64,000 nt of DNA. Origin: Tausonia pullulans (lineage: Eukaryota > Basidiomycota > Tremellomycetes > Cystofilobasidiales > Mrakiaceae). The stretch lies in contig OX637637.1 in NCBI GenBank assembly GCA_951802195.1, forward strand, positions 310,001 to 374,000, written 5' to 3'. Positions within the stretch are counted from its first letter, which is position 1. Every line of letters begins with the position of its first letter. The translations under genes were made by a program, and so were the position numbers. Of the stretch, positions 45,094 to 56,763 are shown one piece after another. Under the pieces are notes generated by a model. It saw only the letters and a list, made by a program, of their open reading frames with translations. It ran no database searches and was not told the DNA's origin.

Positions 45094-48000
45094 ATGGCCC
45101 ATCTGCACTCGGTCAGCAACCCGCCCTCTTATCCGCAGTACGACTTCCATTCGCTCCACCAGTCGCCGCCCTCGCACCAAGCCGCCTTCGCCGCCCAGCC
45201 GCCGCCGCCGCCGCCGCCGCTGCCTTTCCATCCTTCCCCGGGCTCTCACGGCGATCAGCAGCAGCAGCGCTCGCAGCGGGCCTCGCGACTTCCCCCATTC
45301 CTCCACGACCATCAGCAGCAGCCGCATCAACAGAGGCAGCAGCCCGACTACCACTCCCATCACCAGCCCCGAAGGAACCCGTACGACCACCACCCAGACC
45401 CGTGGAGCTACCGACCTGAGAACGTATACGACCGTCAACACGGCCTTCGTCAGTACTCCCGCCCTCTCTCGCTCGCCCATGCACCACACACCTTGTATTC
45501 ATTCGCCGTCCTCGACGAGTTCGATTCGGCTCTCAGCCAGTCGGTCGCCTCGATGGAGAGAGAGAGGGAAAGACGAGAGGAAGGGCTTGTCGCTCGCGGC
45601 GCGGAGGAGCGCGTTCATGAGCGAGCCCTTGTTCCCTCAGTCGGCTCTCCGCTTGCTCGCGATGGCCGGCTCACAGCTTGTCAATATCCATCCTTCAGGG
45701 TGAAGGACTCGCCCTGCCGCGCTTTAACGCGTCGAGCAAGCTCTCATGAGACGGGAGAGGAAGGAAGAAGGGATCTTGTCGCGCTCGCTCATCAGCGACT
45801 CGGACAGCTCGCGCTCGCTCTCGTTCGTTCGTCGTCGGTCTACCCTCGCCGTCGTCGTCGTCGCCATCCCCGCCTCGCCGTCTCTCTTTCTTGCCTCTCT
45901 CGCTCTTCGAATGCGCTCATCATCCTCCAGCCTTTCGCGACTGAGTGGAGAGCGCATGCTGAATTGGCGTTCTGGAGGGGTGTCTCGCTCTTTCCCTTCG
46001 TTTCCCACCGTCGCGCCTTGCTTGCCCTTTCACTGACGTCGCTCTCTCCCCCTTTGTCCGCTTGCGCGCTTGCTCGTCCCTCCACCCGTCTCGCAGAGCA
46101 TCAGCAGCAGTCTTCCTATCAGCACCCTCCGGCTTATCACCGGCAGTCTCTAGATCATCGATGTCAGTCGATTCGCCCGGTGGAGGGGGTTCAGGCTAGA
46201 TGGCTCTTGCCCAACGCGTGTTGACCCGCCCGTCTAACCGGCTCCACGTCTCGCTCGCCCGTCTCTCACCTTTGCTCCCTTCCTCGCCAACAAATCCATA
46301 GATTTCGAGCCGCCTTTCCCTGCTCCTCAGCCTTATCACTCTCGATCCCACTACACCGAACGCGACTACTACAAGCCCTCCGACTCTCACCACTCTTTCT
46401 CCCAGCGCCGCTCCTACTCTCCCAACATGCCTCGTGCTGCCGCCTCCGGCTCGTCCACTCAGTTCGCCGCCTCCACTAAGTCAGTCCAGCCAGTGCCCTT
46501 ACCATGCTTTGCACGTTTGCTGACCCTATGCTTCCCTCGCACTGTCTTTCTCGTCAGGTCTCGGCGGCGTCCCGCCGCCCCCATGGCGGCGCCCTCAGCT
46601 TCCTCCTCCCGAACCCTCACGACGTCGACGTCGTCCTCATCGATCGCCTATCACTTTGAGCGGGAACATCTCCCGACGGGCGAGAGCCGGGAGGTCATTG
46701 TCCTGGACGATGACTCGCCGACTCCCCCTCCGAAGAAGCGGACGACAAGGGCGACCGCAGCGGCTGCCGACGCAGCGTTGTTGGCGGCTAGTGGGGGTGG
46801 GGCGAGCTTGAGCAGCGGCAACGCCGCTGCGAGCACGGCCACGAGCAACAGGAAGCGAAAGGCGGACGATGGGCAGACGAGCGGAGGAACAGCCAAGGTC
46901 GCGCGAGGAGCTGGATTGGACCGGGTGAGTTTTCGCGTTGGATGAACGTAGAATCTTCTCGTCTTGCTGACCTTTTTTTCCTCGTGCCACTCTTCCTCCC
47001 AGCAACCTGTCGCGTCGTCATCGACCTACGCGAGCTCGTCGTCGCGAGCAGTCGTCCCGCCACCTCCTGCCGCCCCACCGGCGCCCCCTTCTTGCGACGA
47101 CGCCGAGGGTCACTACATCATTCGGGAGGGAGACATCATCTACGGACGCTGTATGTCGCGATCGCGTCTCGTCCTCTAGCGCAGCTGAGCAACTCAACGC
47201 TGGCCTTTCACTCACTCTCTCCTCTCTCCTCCTAGATAAAATCATCAAAAAGCTCGGCGAAGGTACGTTTGGCAAAGTTGTTGCTGCCCAAGACCGCTCG
47301 AGCCGGCGGATGTATGCCGTCAAGATCATCCGGGCTGTACAGAAGTACCGGGACGCGAGCAAGATTGAGATCCGCGTGCTCAACGAGCTCAAGCGGAGCG
47401 ACCCAAAGAACGTCAAGTGAGTTGGGCTTGCTAGCCTATATGAGGGCGAGAGGGAATAGTATTGACCCACCTGTCTTGCCCTCAGCAAATGTATTCACTT
47501 GACGGAGTGCTTCGAACACCTCAATCACGTCTGCCTTGTCTTTGAGCTCCTCGGGTCCTCGGTCTTCGATTTCCTCAAGGAGAACAATTTCACTCCGTTC
47601 CCCATGAAGCACATCCAAGAGTTTGCTCGCCAGCTGCTCACCTCGGTTGGCTGTGAGTTCGGCTGTGACCTCGAGGCGAGCTGCACTTGCTCTTACTGAT
47701 CATCGATCTCCTCCCCCCCCCCTCTCCAGACATGCACAAGCTTGGCCTCGTCCACACCGACCTCAAGCCAGAGAATATCCTCCTGGCAGACTCGAGTAAC
47801 TTCCCGCAGAACCCTGTGGCGAATCCCCGGCAGAACCCTCCGAGATTGCTTCTTAAGAACACGGATATCCGCCTAATCGACTTTGGGTCGGCGACGTTCG
47901 AGAAGGAGTACCACTCCACCGTCGTCTCGACGCGGCATTACCGCGCTCCGGAGATCATCCTCGGTGGGTTCTCCATCTTCTCTTTCCTCACGATCTCTCG

Positions 48001-48637
48001 CTCACCCGCTGTGAAACTACTCCAGGCCTCGGCTGGTCCTATCCCTGCGACATGTTCTCAATCGGGTGCATCCTCATCGAGTTCTTCACAGGAGAAGCCC
48101 TCTTTCAAACGCATGGCAATCTTGAGCACCTCGCAATGATGGAGATTGTTATGGGCAAGATGCCAGAGACAATGCTCAAGCGATCGATGTGAGTCGGTCG
48201 AGTGGGCCCGCGGGGAGTTCTGCGCTGATTCATGATTCCGTCGCCAGCCGCGCCAAACCGGAGTTCTTCAAGAACGGTAAGCTCGACTATCCGAACGCGA
48301 CGACGGACAGGGCGAGCCGCAAGTTCCTCAAGGGCATGCGCCGGATCGACGTGAGCCCGTCGCCCCTAGCCTTATCTTCGCCTCTTTCGCACACCCGTTG
48401 ACTTGTTCCCTTGTAGCAAATCATCCCCCCGACGGACGTCATCAAGACGCGCTTCGCGGACCTCATCCGATCGCTCTTAGCGTTCGACCCTGAACGGCGG
48501 CTCAAGGTTCAGGACGCGCTACGCCACCCGTTTTTCCAGCTCGTCATGTGAGTTCTGGCTCTCGCCCCCCTCCCTTATTTCTCCTTTTCGTCCTTTGCTG
48601 ACGCTCTCGATGTCTCCTCTACAGTGACCTCGACTGA
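45094..48637 (+). CDS. KNS1: LAMMER (CLK-type) dual-specificity protein kinase
   Basis: Twelve exons give 701 aa: 45094-45448, 46097-46162, 46302-46479, 46558-46924, 47003-47150, 47236-47416, 47486-47652, 47730-47963, 48026-48188, 48248-48350, 48417-48547 and 48625-48637. The first 330 residues are low-complexity (Pro and Gln runs, His, Ser). The kinase domain starts '[20 protein letters not shown]', has the lysine in 'MYAVKII', the catalytic loop '[12 protein letters not shown]' (the family's HTDLKPEN form), 'LIDFGSATF', '[12 protein letters not shown]' and the signature '[14 protein letters not shown]'. LAMMER kinases phosphorylate SR splicing factors and, in yeast (Kns1), act in TOR signalling to RNA polymerase III and ribosome production. 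The 648-bp first intron is inferred from splice signals and frame only, so the N terminus is the weakest part. Confidence 0.9.
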
Positions 48638-48723
48638 GCTCGTCCACACTGGCGCAGGGTCTTGCCCCATGCTCCGTGTGTTCTTCCCATGTTCCCCTGC
48701 TGTCTAATCCCCGCGTGTGTGTC

Positions 48724-48724
<1 letters not shown>

Positions 48725-48754
<30 letters not shown>
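48725..48754. repeat. C30 homopolymer
   Basis: Thirty consecutive C on the plus strand, about 90 bp past the stop codon of the LAMMER kinase gene, so probably within or just beyond its 3' untranslated region. True length may vary because such runs are hard to sequence. Confidence 0.85.
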
Positions 48755-48755
<1 letters not shown>

Positions 48756-49363
48756 ACTTCTCCCGTTTTCTACTTTCTTTCTTTGATATCCTTTTTCCAC
48801 ATTGTTTATGATTCGGCTTTTCCTCTCCCTCTTTCCCTCCTTTCAATCCCTCTCCCCCTCCTCTGTCCGTTCTGCCTTGTGCGACGCCTCTCTCATCTCT
48901 GCTTCTTGGAGTAACGCTACCTCTCTTCCCCCCCCCCCCCTCTCTCTCTTTCTCTCTCTCTCTCGATGTGTATGTTCTCGTCCTCTGTGCTTGACGAATG
49001 GTCGACTGACCGCAAAGAAAGGGCCGCAGCCCGTGACAGGCCATCTTTTCTCCGCCGACGGCCATCTTGTCATATCTCAGCCTACAGAAGTCCCCGGTTC
49101 CAGTTCATCTTTGCCGGATTTCAGCCACGTAGATCTCTCTGTCGATGTGATCTCGATGTCATCTGTTTGCTCAAAGTCCGACAACGAAGGAAACAAGCCG
49201 GGGCCTCGTCTCACCTTTGCCTCTCTCTTTCTGTCCATCTCCGTTTCATCGAAAGAGGTTGAGCCACCATTGACTTCCACCCATTCTTTTGCCCCACTCC
49301 CTTGATTTTCCAGTCTCAGGGCTGATTTTGTCACTTGGCCTCCTTTCGCATGCATAATCAAGT

Positions 49364-49406
49364 GTCCTAAGCTAATGTCCTAAGCTAATGTCCTAAGCTA
49401 ATGTCC
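49364..49406. repeat. 13-bp tandem repeat, 3.3 copies
   Basis: The unit GTCCTAAGCTAAT is repeated exactly three times (49,364-49,402) followed by GTCC. It lies in the intergenic region about 290 bp before the next start codon. Confidence 0.9.
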
Positions 49407-49698
49407 CTCGCAGGGTCCTTCCATCCCTTCCCTTCCCCCTGATCCGGCCGGCGGACGCGTCGCCTTCGCCCGCTCGACCCCCCTCTCCCATTTCTCCCGA
49501 TCGCGTGGCCCACCCTCGCCAGGACCTCGTCGAGCACTCCGGAAATGGAAGGGGGAGAAGGAGGAGGGATGTGTCCCAAGCTCACCCAGTCTCTCGCTCG
49601 ACTAACGACCACCTCGTTCGCTCTCTCTTGCCTCTCGCTTTCTCCGATTGAGGGGCCAAACACCGCGCCTCCACCCGCTCGCTCGCTCCCCTCTCGCC

Positions 49699-52642
49699 AT
49701 GCCGACCCGGGCTTCCGCCGCCGTTGGACCCTCAAGAGCAGCAGGAGCAACTGAGAACGCTGGAGGCGGCATGACGACTCCGCCGCGGATGACTCTCGCC
49801 TCCCTGCGGCAGAAGGAGCGCGACGACGAGACGGCTGCCCTCCTCTTGAACCAGACGCCCGCTTGGAAGATGACCGGCGAGCCTCACGTTCAGGCGGGGG
49901 ATCTCGTCGTGATTGTGACACCCCCTGCCGGTGAGTCCGTCTCACCCTTCTTCTCGCTCACTGTTCGCTCTTGGCCTTTCTTTTTCCCGGCTGAGCGCGT
50001 GGCTTAAGCTTCGGAGCCGACGAGACGAGGGTTGAGCTGACTTCCTCTCTGTATCTTGTATGCTCCCCTCTGCCTTGTTGTCTGGTCCGATCGTCCTCCG
50101 CAGAGCTGGATCTCCCAGACGCCTGCATCTTCCCATCACCATCATTTCCGATATCAAAACACCCCCTCATATTTTGCTCCGCTGCCCCGACGATAGCCCC
50201 TCGACCCTCTCCTCGACGCGTCTCGTCTTGTCCCGCTCCCTCTCCCTTACCCTCATTTCCGCCACCACCGTCGGCCGCAGCTCGTCCTCCATTGCCCCCT
50301 CGTCCGCCCCCTCCGACCGTCATTCTCTCTCGCGCATCAGATGACGACGACTCGTTCGAGTTTGACCCCGTCGTGCCCATCTCGGTCGTCCACCAGCATC
50401 CGGACGCTCATCCGGGCACAGAGCGCTCAGGGGCTTTTCGGAGGTCGTTTGCAGCCCCGCCACGGTCGTCAACTTGGCCAGCGAGACCATCTGCCTCCAG
50501 CACCAACGCCAAGGTCGATGATGGGGTGTCCCGCCCAACGTCAACGACGTCGCCCGTCGTGATGAAGCCAACGCCGACGCAGCCTAAGGCCGTCGCGACA
50601 GAGCACGGACACTCGCCGACGTCCTCCATCTCCTCGACTACGACGTCCGAGTCGTCCGAGTCGTCCGTCGGGGACGACGACGAGCAGGAAGAGGAGGAGG
50701 AAGCCGTCGTGATGGCCGTCCTCGTCGGACGTGTCGCCAACCCGATGCCCCTGGCCGCCCGGAGCAGCAGCAACCGCAGCTCGTACGCTTCGCCGTCGAC
50801 GTCGCCGAGGGATTCATTCGTTGGCTGCGGTCCTCCGCGGAGTGTGGTACTTCCCTCACCACCGGCGTTCTCGCCTCCTTCAGAGGTGATCTCCTCGCGG
50901 CCGGAGCTGGAAAGGCAGGGGTCAGATGACACCATTCGAGTTGCTGAACAGCAGAGGTCACAGCGGCCAGCTTCATCCTCATCACCATCTCCTTCATCGC
51001 CATCGTCACTGCCAACAACAAGACCAAATGTCTCACTTGCACCTCTCAACATCACGATTGCACCATGCCTGCCCACCTTCGCAAGTCCAATTATCTCGGA
51101 TTCCCCTATTACCCCGTCCGCCCCTTCATCTGGCCCTCTTCCGCCATCTTCAACCCGCGCCGTTGACCGAGCGCCGATCTTCAAGAAGTCATCTCTCGAC
51201 TCGTATTCCTCTTCGTCCGCTTCGTCCTCTTCCGCCATGACCAACTCCCCAACGACGCCTACGTCACCACCCTTGACGCCTGGCATCCCAACGACGACGA
51301 TGGCCCCGGCGGTCAAAACGCGCTCGAGGTCAAGGTCATTCAAGTGGTTCTTCACGGCAGGTTGGAGCACACTTCCGCTGTTGCCTCCTTCCGTTCCTGC
51401 GCTGCCTCCACCACCTCATCCGCCAACACCATCATCGACGCCGCAAACAAAGTCGGCCCCTCCACCGCCGCTAGTCTCGCCGCTTCCTCCTCCTCCAGCC
51501 GCTGCTGCAACATCCAAGGCCCAGCGCCGACGGAGTGCAACCCTCACCTCCATCGTTTCGCCCTTCTCCAATTCATCTGATGCTCCCTCTCCATCATCGC
51601 CGCCCCCGCCTTTCCTATCTTCACCCCCAGCGTCGGCCACGTTCCCAGCGGCGCCTTCAACGCCCAAGCTCAAGCACCGGCTATCGATCTCCGCGCTTGT
51701 CTCTAGCGCCTTCTCCTCATCCTCCTCATCGTCGTCCGCACCAACCTCACCATCATCGCCCGGCGGAGGCATAATCTTCACAGGTAGACGCTCCATCTCC
51801 GCCTCGGGAAATGCAGGAGGAGGGCCGACGAGCGGAAGGAAGAAACTCGCACAGGCGGCGAGGGAAATGCCTTCAAGTCCCGCGGTGCCGGAGGGTGGGT
51901 TTGTAGTTGCAAAGGAGGCGATAGAGGCGAGGAGGGATGTTCCGTCGCTAAAGGCCAAGGCGGCAGCGGCGGCGGTGGCGGTGGCAAGGCCGACGATGAA
52001 GTCGTTGACGATGACGACGATAGAAGCACAAGGGGCAAACAGGCCGGCACCGGTGAGGTCCGTCACGGAGCCCGTTGTGAGCTTCTTCTCTCTCTTATTT
52101 CACCTTGTCATCTCTTTCTCTGTCAACTAACATGCGCCTACCATCACAAGTCATCTGTGTTCGCCGTCCCCGCCTCCCCACTACTACCCACCTCCTCACC
52201 TACTGTCTCCTCACGACATATTACCCCTCGATCCTCGACTCGTCCGCTCTCCCTTTCAGACAACACCTCCCTCGCCCTCACCTTCCCCGAGTCTTACCCG
52301 GACCCCTCCTCCACTCACTCCCCTCGGCCTCCGGCCTCCTCTTCTCATCCCTCACCGCTCACCTCCGCCCTAACGAAACCCTCCCGTTCCCTTCCACCTC
52401 GACCACCCCCTCCTCCCTCCCCTCCTCCCCCGAGCCCACCGCTAGCATTTTCGGCAGCGATGGCGACTACAAAGAGCGTTGCCGCTGACCCGACCACCCC
52501 GCCGCCTCCGAGACCTGAGAGGTCAAGCGCAAGACCAGCTAGGCCAAGAAGACTTGAGTCGCATCCTGCAGCAGGGGTAGCGGCTGCTGGGGGTGCAGCT
52601 AATGAAGGTGGGCATGCAAGAGCGAGGACGACCGTCGATTGA
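49699..52642 (+). CDS. Ser/Pro-rich protein of unknown function
   Basis: Three exons (49699-49930, 50104-52076, 52151-52642) give 898 aa; the frame is continuous across both introns and the second intron has a CTAAC branch-like site. I recognise no domain. The first 80 residues look the most ordinary ('MTLASLRQKERDDETAALLL', 'TPAWKMTGEPHVQAGDLVVI'). The rest is very rich in Ser, Pro, Thr and Ala with an acidic patch ('GDDDEQEEEEEAV') and basic Ser patches such as 'KTRSRSRSFKWFF', a pattern common in disordered fungal regulators and polarity proteins. Both the uninterrupted 2-kb frame and the frame-keeping splice sites support it as a real gene, but chance open frames are long in such GC-rich DNA, so confidence is moderate. 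Confidence 0.7.
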
Positions 52643-53275
52643 GGTGGAGGCGATGGGTCCCGGTCTACTGTAGGATGGTGTTCTTTTCTCCTGCTTCTTT
52701 GCTTCCTCTTTTCCTTCATTTGCAAATCGTCTTGTTTAACGCTTTGTGTTCGTCTGTTTAGTGCTTCCTTGTTCCGTCTGTTCGTCATCTTCTTCTCCCA
52801 TCTCCAAATCGTTTGTTCGTCGCCCTCGCTCGCTCGCTTGATACCCTTCTCTCCACTGCATCTCTGTCTTAGTCTCAACGATCAATCTTCCTTGATTTTA
52901 TCCTGCGACAGTGCATCCCTCATCTTCCTGTCTCGAATGTTTTTTTTTAAAAGGCCCGCCGACCGCAGGCGAGCCTCCTGCCGCCGGACTGCGTCCATCC
53001 TCTCATCAAGCTCGCTCTTTTGCTAGCTTGACACGCCATCTGTAGCTCGATCGGCCTTGCACGCGTACACCCAAAAGCCAACCGACCGAAGAGGCGCACC
53101 GTCAAGCTCTCTGACAGCGCGCAGACAGAGAGGGCGCACACGACCGCTCTCACTTGCTCGCCGATGCCTCTCACATCGTGTCCCTCTCTCTTGATCTCTG
53201 CGTCCAGGAGGAGCGGCCACAGTCCATTTTCGATCTCATCAATCTCATACACCGAGATCGACTGCAGGTCGCTGT
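52643..53275. other. Convergent 3' region
   Basis: 0.63 kb between the stop codons of the Ser/Pro-rich gene (+) and the mS38 gene (-). T-rich in its first half, as expected of a 3' untranslated region. No gene is supported. Confidence 0.55.
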
Positions 53276-54574
53276 TCAGCCCTTCTTGCCGGTGCGGAGA
53301 CGCTCACGCGCCTTCATGGACGCTTGGGCCTAGAGGGGGGGAAACGATGTCGGACGAAAGGTCAGCGAGAGTCATTGGCGGATGCAGAGAGGGCACCGTC
53401 TTGCAAGACAGAACATGGAGGGAGAAGGAGCACGCCCTGAGTAGAGAGGGCTCCCAGCCAGCCTCGTCCTCTCGTCTGACACGGAAGCCAACCCCGCCCC
53501 CCCCCCCCCCCTCTCTCTCTCTGCCGTCAGACGGTAGCAATGAACGACGCACCTTTCTCCTCTTCTTCAGCCGGTGCTTCTTCATCATCGCCTTCCTGCG
53601 CTTCCTCGTCGAATGGAGTGAGATCTCCCCCACGGCAGCGCTCTCGGGCTCCAAGACGTCGAATGCCGGGTAAGAGGAAGGAAGGCCGCGGTCGGGCTCG
53701 CGGTCAAACTTGGACTGCGAAGAAGAGGACGAGCCGTCAGATCTGGGTTTCGAGAGGCTTGAGGAAGAGAGAAGAGAAAGAAGAGGAAGGGGGGGAACGC
53801 AAGACGATGACGGTGGAGACAGACAAGGAAGAGAGGGCGGCGAGAACACGACGCGACAGAACGCAAAGAGCCGTCCGTCTCTTCTCTTCGCCTCTCCTCG
53901 CCTCGGCCCGACCCCTTCCGTCCAGTCTGTCCTCACACAGACAGAGACCCGTCACTCACGATCGCAATAGCCCTCATGATCTCACTCTTGAGCTCCCTCG
54001 CCTGCTCCTCCATCTCCTCTTCCCGCCAAGGCTTCAATGGCTTCATCCCCGTCGACTCCCTTGCGAGCAGACGGAGGTGCTCCCCGACGAGCGACCGCGG
54101 TCGACCGGTGTGCGGGTGCGTCGGGGCGAGCCACGCCGAGGGAAGGGCGTAGGATTCCTCCTCGGCCTCCTCGGCGGCGATGGCCAGCTGGTTCTGAAGC
54201 TCGACCTCGGCGGGGGAGAGGGAGGACAGCGAAAGGAGCGAGTCAAGCGCGGTGTTGATGTCCGAACCGGCCTTGGAGGCGGTTGGTGGAGGCGGGAAGA
54301 GGTGATCGAAGACGGAGGAGGAGGGAGTGCTGGAAGCGGAAGCGGAGGCGGAGGAGGACGAAGGCAAAGGCTGAGACGACGACGACGCGAATGGCGAGCT
54401 GCTGCTCGACGCGAAGGACGACGACGACGACGGCGGGGCGATGAGCCGGGCGAGGCTGTTATGCTGCGTCGCCGCTCCTCCCGGACGGGCGGCACGGGAG
54501 AGGGAGGTGGAAATGGCCCGGTGGGCGAAGAGTGTCGAGATGGGCTCCCGGCGGGGAGTGACACGGGCGAGCAT
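53276..54574 (-). CDS. Mitochondrial small-subunit ribosomal protein mS38 (Cox24/AURKAIP1 family)
   Basis: Three exons (54574-53960, 53714-53553, 53329-53276) give 276 aa. The start at 54574 gives a mitochondrial presequence rich in Arg/Ser without acids ('MLARVTPRREPISTLFAHRA'). Upstream in-frame ATGs exist and cannot be excluded. A long Ser/Ala-rich spacer and a helical acidic part follow. The C terminus has the family hallmark: 'YPAFDVLEP' then the basic helix 'TRKRRKAMMKKHRLKKRRK' continuing into 'AQASMKARERLRTGKKG' after an intron. In yeast this protein (Cox24/Qri5, mS38) binds the mitoribosomal small subunit near the decoding site and is needed for COX1 expression. Its last intron contains a C15 run on the plus strand, so a G-run on the sense strand. 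Confidence 0.85.
53497..53520. repeat. C15 run with adjoining CT microsatellite
   Basis: C15 at 53,497-53,511 followed directly by CT repeats, inside the last intron of the mS38 gene (antisense to it). Confidence 0.8.
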
Positions 54575-55850
54575 GATGGCGGTCGGATGTACGAACGAGG
54601 AAAGGAGCGCGTGGAGGTGGAGAGGGAGAGAAGAGCGCCGCCCGCCGCACGGTCCGCCGGCGATGCTGGTGAACAAGCGAGAGAAGCTCATCGTTTTCGA
54701 AGAGAATGATGAGGAGAATATATCCCTGGAGCGCAGTAGAATGCTCAATGGTAGGAGTCTGCTGTGTTTAACGCACAGCGGGGCGCGCGCTCTGGGACAC
54801 AAGATCAGATTGAAAAACGGCGCACTGTTCTCTGCCGGATCTTGATTGTCGGGAGACTATGCTGCCTACGGCGATACAATTTAAAACACATTGAGATCTA
54901 GATCAGGAAAAGATTGACTGAAAGTGAAAGACACGAAGTAAGAGGGGAGAGTCGGAGTTGAGACGGCTGAGGCAGAGGCGCCTCGATTGTCCTGGAGCAA
55001 CCGGCCGGCAGACCTTTCTCAACGACGCATATTTCAGTAGCGAAAGGTACTCTTCACTGTATAGCTATGCCTGTCCGTCGTGATAGACACTCCATACGCC
55101 AAAGATCAGGGAAGAGTGACAGGGGAGGTTCGCTCGACAAGAATGCTGAGAGTGCTCACGTGTGGAGGGTCACGCGTAACGATACACACCTCTCACGAAC
55201 GGCGAGGAGCGCCATACGGGAGAAGCAGATTGGACCCTGAGCAGGGAGATAAGCCGGGCAAGAGCTTAGACCAGAGCATGGCCCTATAGAGCACGTGTTC
55301 GCCAAGAGGCCTGCAGCGCGAGCTCGGATGATGGGAAGACCGAACAAGCCGTAATCTCGAGACAAACCAAACCATCTCAGTCTGTTGATGTGAGCAAGCT
55401 AGAGCATCAGTGAACGTGCCTACATTACATCGCAGGAGAAAGGAGACTGACCATTTCGCAAGTGCGACCATGGTCAGGTCTTCCGCGCTCATGAGCAACT
55501 CGTTTTGTGCGTTAATATCTGCCTTGGCTGACGTCGGGTTTGTAAGGCTCAACTATTGAGCCTGGCAGACTGTAAGAAGAGTGGATAGGTGGGTGATAAT
55601 CGTCATCAGGCAATGTTAAGGGATGCCTTAAAGCCTGGAGGACGCTTTTCGATCGGCACGGTCGACACCTGGTTCTGCATTGACGACCATCTGGCCGACC
55701 ATCGTTGATTCCTCTTCCTTTGACTTCTCACCCATCTCTGAATTCTCGTAGTCATGCATTCACAGGGATACAAGGGCACCCTACCTTTGCCGGTTTTGTT
55801 TGCCAGCGACGACCCCCCCCCGGCACGACCGATCCCTCGCTTATGATCAG
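54575..55850. other. Divergent intergenic, 1.3 kb
   Basis: Between the mS38 gene (-) and the FMN-binding protein gene (+). No supported gene, though an unseen 5' exon of the latter may lie at its right end. A C9 run lies around 55,813-55,821. Confidence 0.5.
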
Positions 55851-56763
55851 ATCGACCAACCTTGTCCCCCCTGGTTCCATCAGCTCTCATCTCTGGTGGA
55901 GACACACCCTGCCCATAGTAGTCTGTATGCTTCACTCCCTTGAGTCGCCTCGATCCGACGATCCTGATCGCCCTCCCTTCCCCTCAACTCCAGACATGGC
56001 CCTCTCAACCCTGACATCAACCGGCCGACCCACGACACGGTTCATCGGCCATCGGTTCTTTCTCCATGATCCTGCAGCCCTCAACGTTCTCCTTGTCTCC
56101 ACGACAGACGCGCGCTCTCCAAAGGCCGCCCAGCTTCGTCGCTCAGAGGGACACCCGCCAGCGCCGGCCTCCATCGCGTGGTCGTTCCCCTCGACCGGCG
56201 TTCAGTTCCGCTTTGAGGGTACAGCCCGGTGCATCCACGAACAGAGCTGCGGCGAAAGCGAGGGCGAGAATGCATATGAGCGTCAGTTTGAGATGCTCAG
56301 ACGGCGATTGTTTGACGAGTTGTCGCCGGAGCATCGAGCGTGGTACTCGCGGACGCCTGGGCCCGGATCGGAGATGCAAGGAGGATACAAGGAAGGAGAG
56401 GATTGGGTAACAAGCGTCCCACGACTTGAGGTATGCTAGAGGACGGACAGCGGCCATCTCCGTGAGCATGCTCCAGACCCCTAACACCTTGTGCTTGCGC
56501 GTATGTACTTGGCCAGTGTGCCAAGGACGAAGACGAGAAACGGACAATCGGTCTGGCTTTGTCCAACTTTGCCCTTGTGAGATCATCTATCGATGGCCAG
56601 CGGAGCGCAGAATGACCTCGAACTGACAGCGCCGCTCACTCAGGTCGTCTTGACGCCTGATCTGGTGGGTGTGATCGAGATGACGACGGAGCCGCACCAG
56701 GGGACGATTTACAAGATGGACGAAGAGGGTAGGCGATGGAGAACCATGATCCATGTCCCGTGA
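55851..56763 (+). CDS. Pyridoxamine-5'-phosphate-oxidase-like FMN-binding protein (Alr4036 type), 5' end uncertain
   Basis: Exons 55851-55917, 55994-56430, 56517-56576 and 56644-56763 are in frame. The family pattern is clear: 'PPWFHQLSSLVETHPAH', 'TLTSTGRPTTRFIGHRFFL', 'NVLLVSTTDARSPKAAQL', 'SIAWSFPSTGVQFRFEGTA', 'LFDELSPEHRAWYSRTPGPG', 'NFALVVLTPDLVGVIEMTT' and 'EEGRRWRTMIHVP' at the end. These proteins have the split-barrel FMN fold of pyridoxamine phosphate oxidase but their substrate is mostly unknown. No ATG is found in frame before 55851; a short first exon ending at a donor upstream and joining at the CAG of 55848-55850 is likely. An alternative reading without the first intron starts at an ATG at 55844 but loses the conserved N-terminal helix. 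Confidence 0.75.

Larger units (their letters stand above)
48638..49698. other. Intergenic with long C homopolymers and short tandem repeats
   Basis: 1.06 kb with no supported gene. It contains a C30 run, a C13 run followed by a CT microsatellite (48,928-48,964) and a 13-bp tandem repeat. It also includes the promoter of the next gene. Confidence 0.55.

Noticed and set aside
45450-46096. Possible coding exon between the first two kinase exons
   Set aside because: Open frames are present but they are Arg/Ser-rich with no clear splice pairs. The single long intron keeps frame; the region remains the weakest part of the kinase model.
50408-51370. 320-codon minus-strand frame
   Set aside because: Antisense to the long exon of the Ser/Pro-rich gene, which has frame-keeping introns on the plus strand.
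53540-54709. 389-codon plus-strand frame
   Set aside because: Antisense shadow of the mS38 gene. It is Arg/Gly/Glu-rich without motifs, while the minus strand gives the mS38 signature across two introns.
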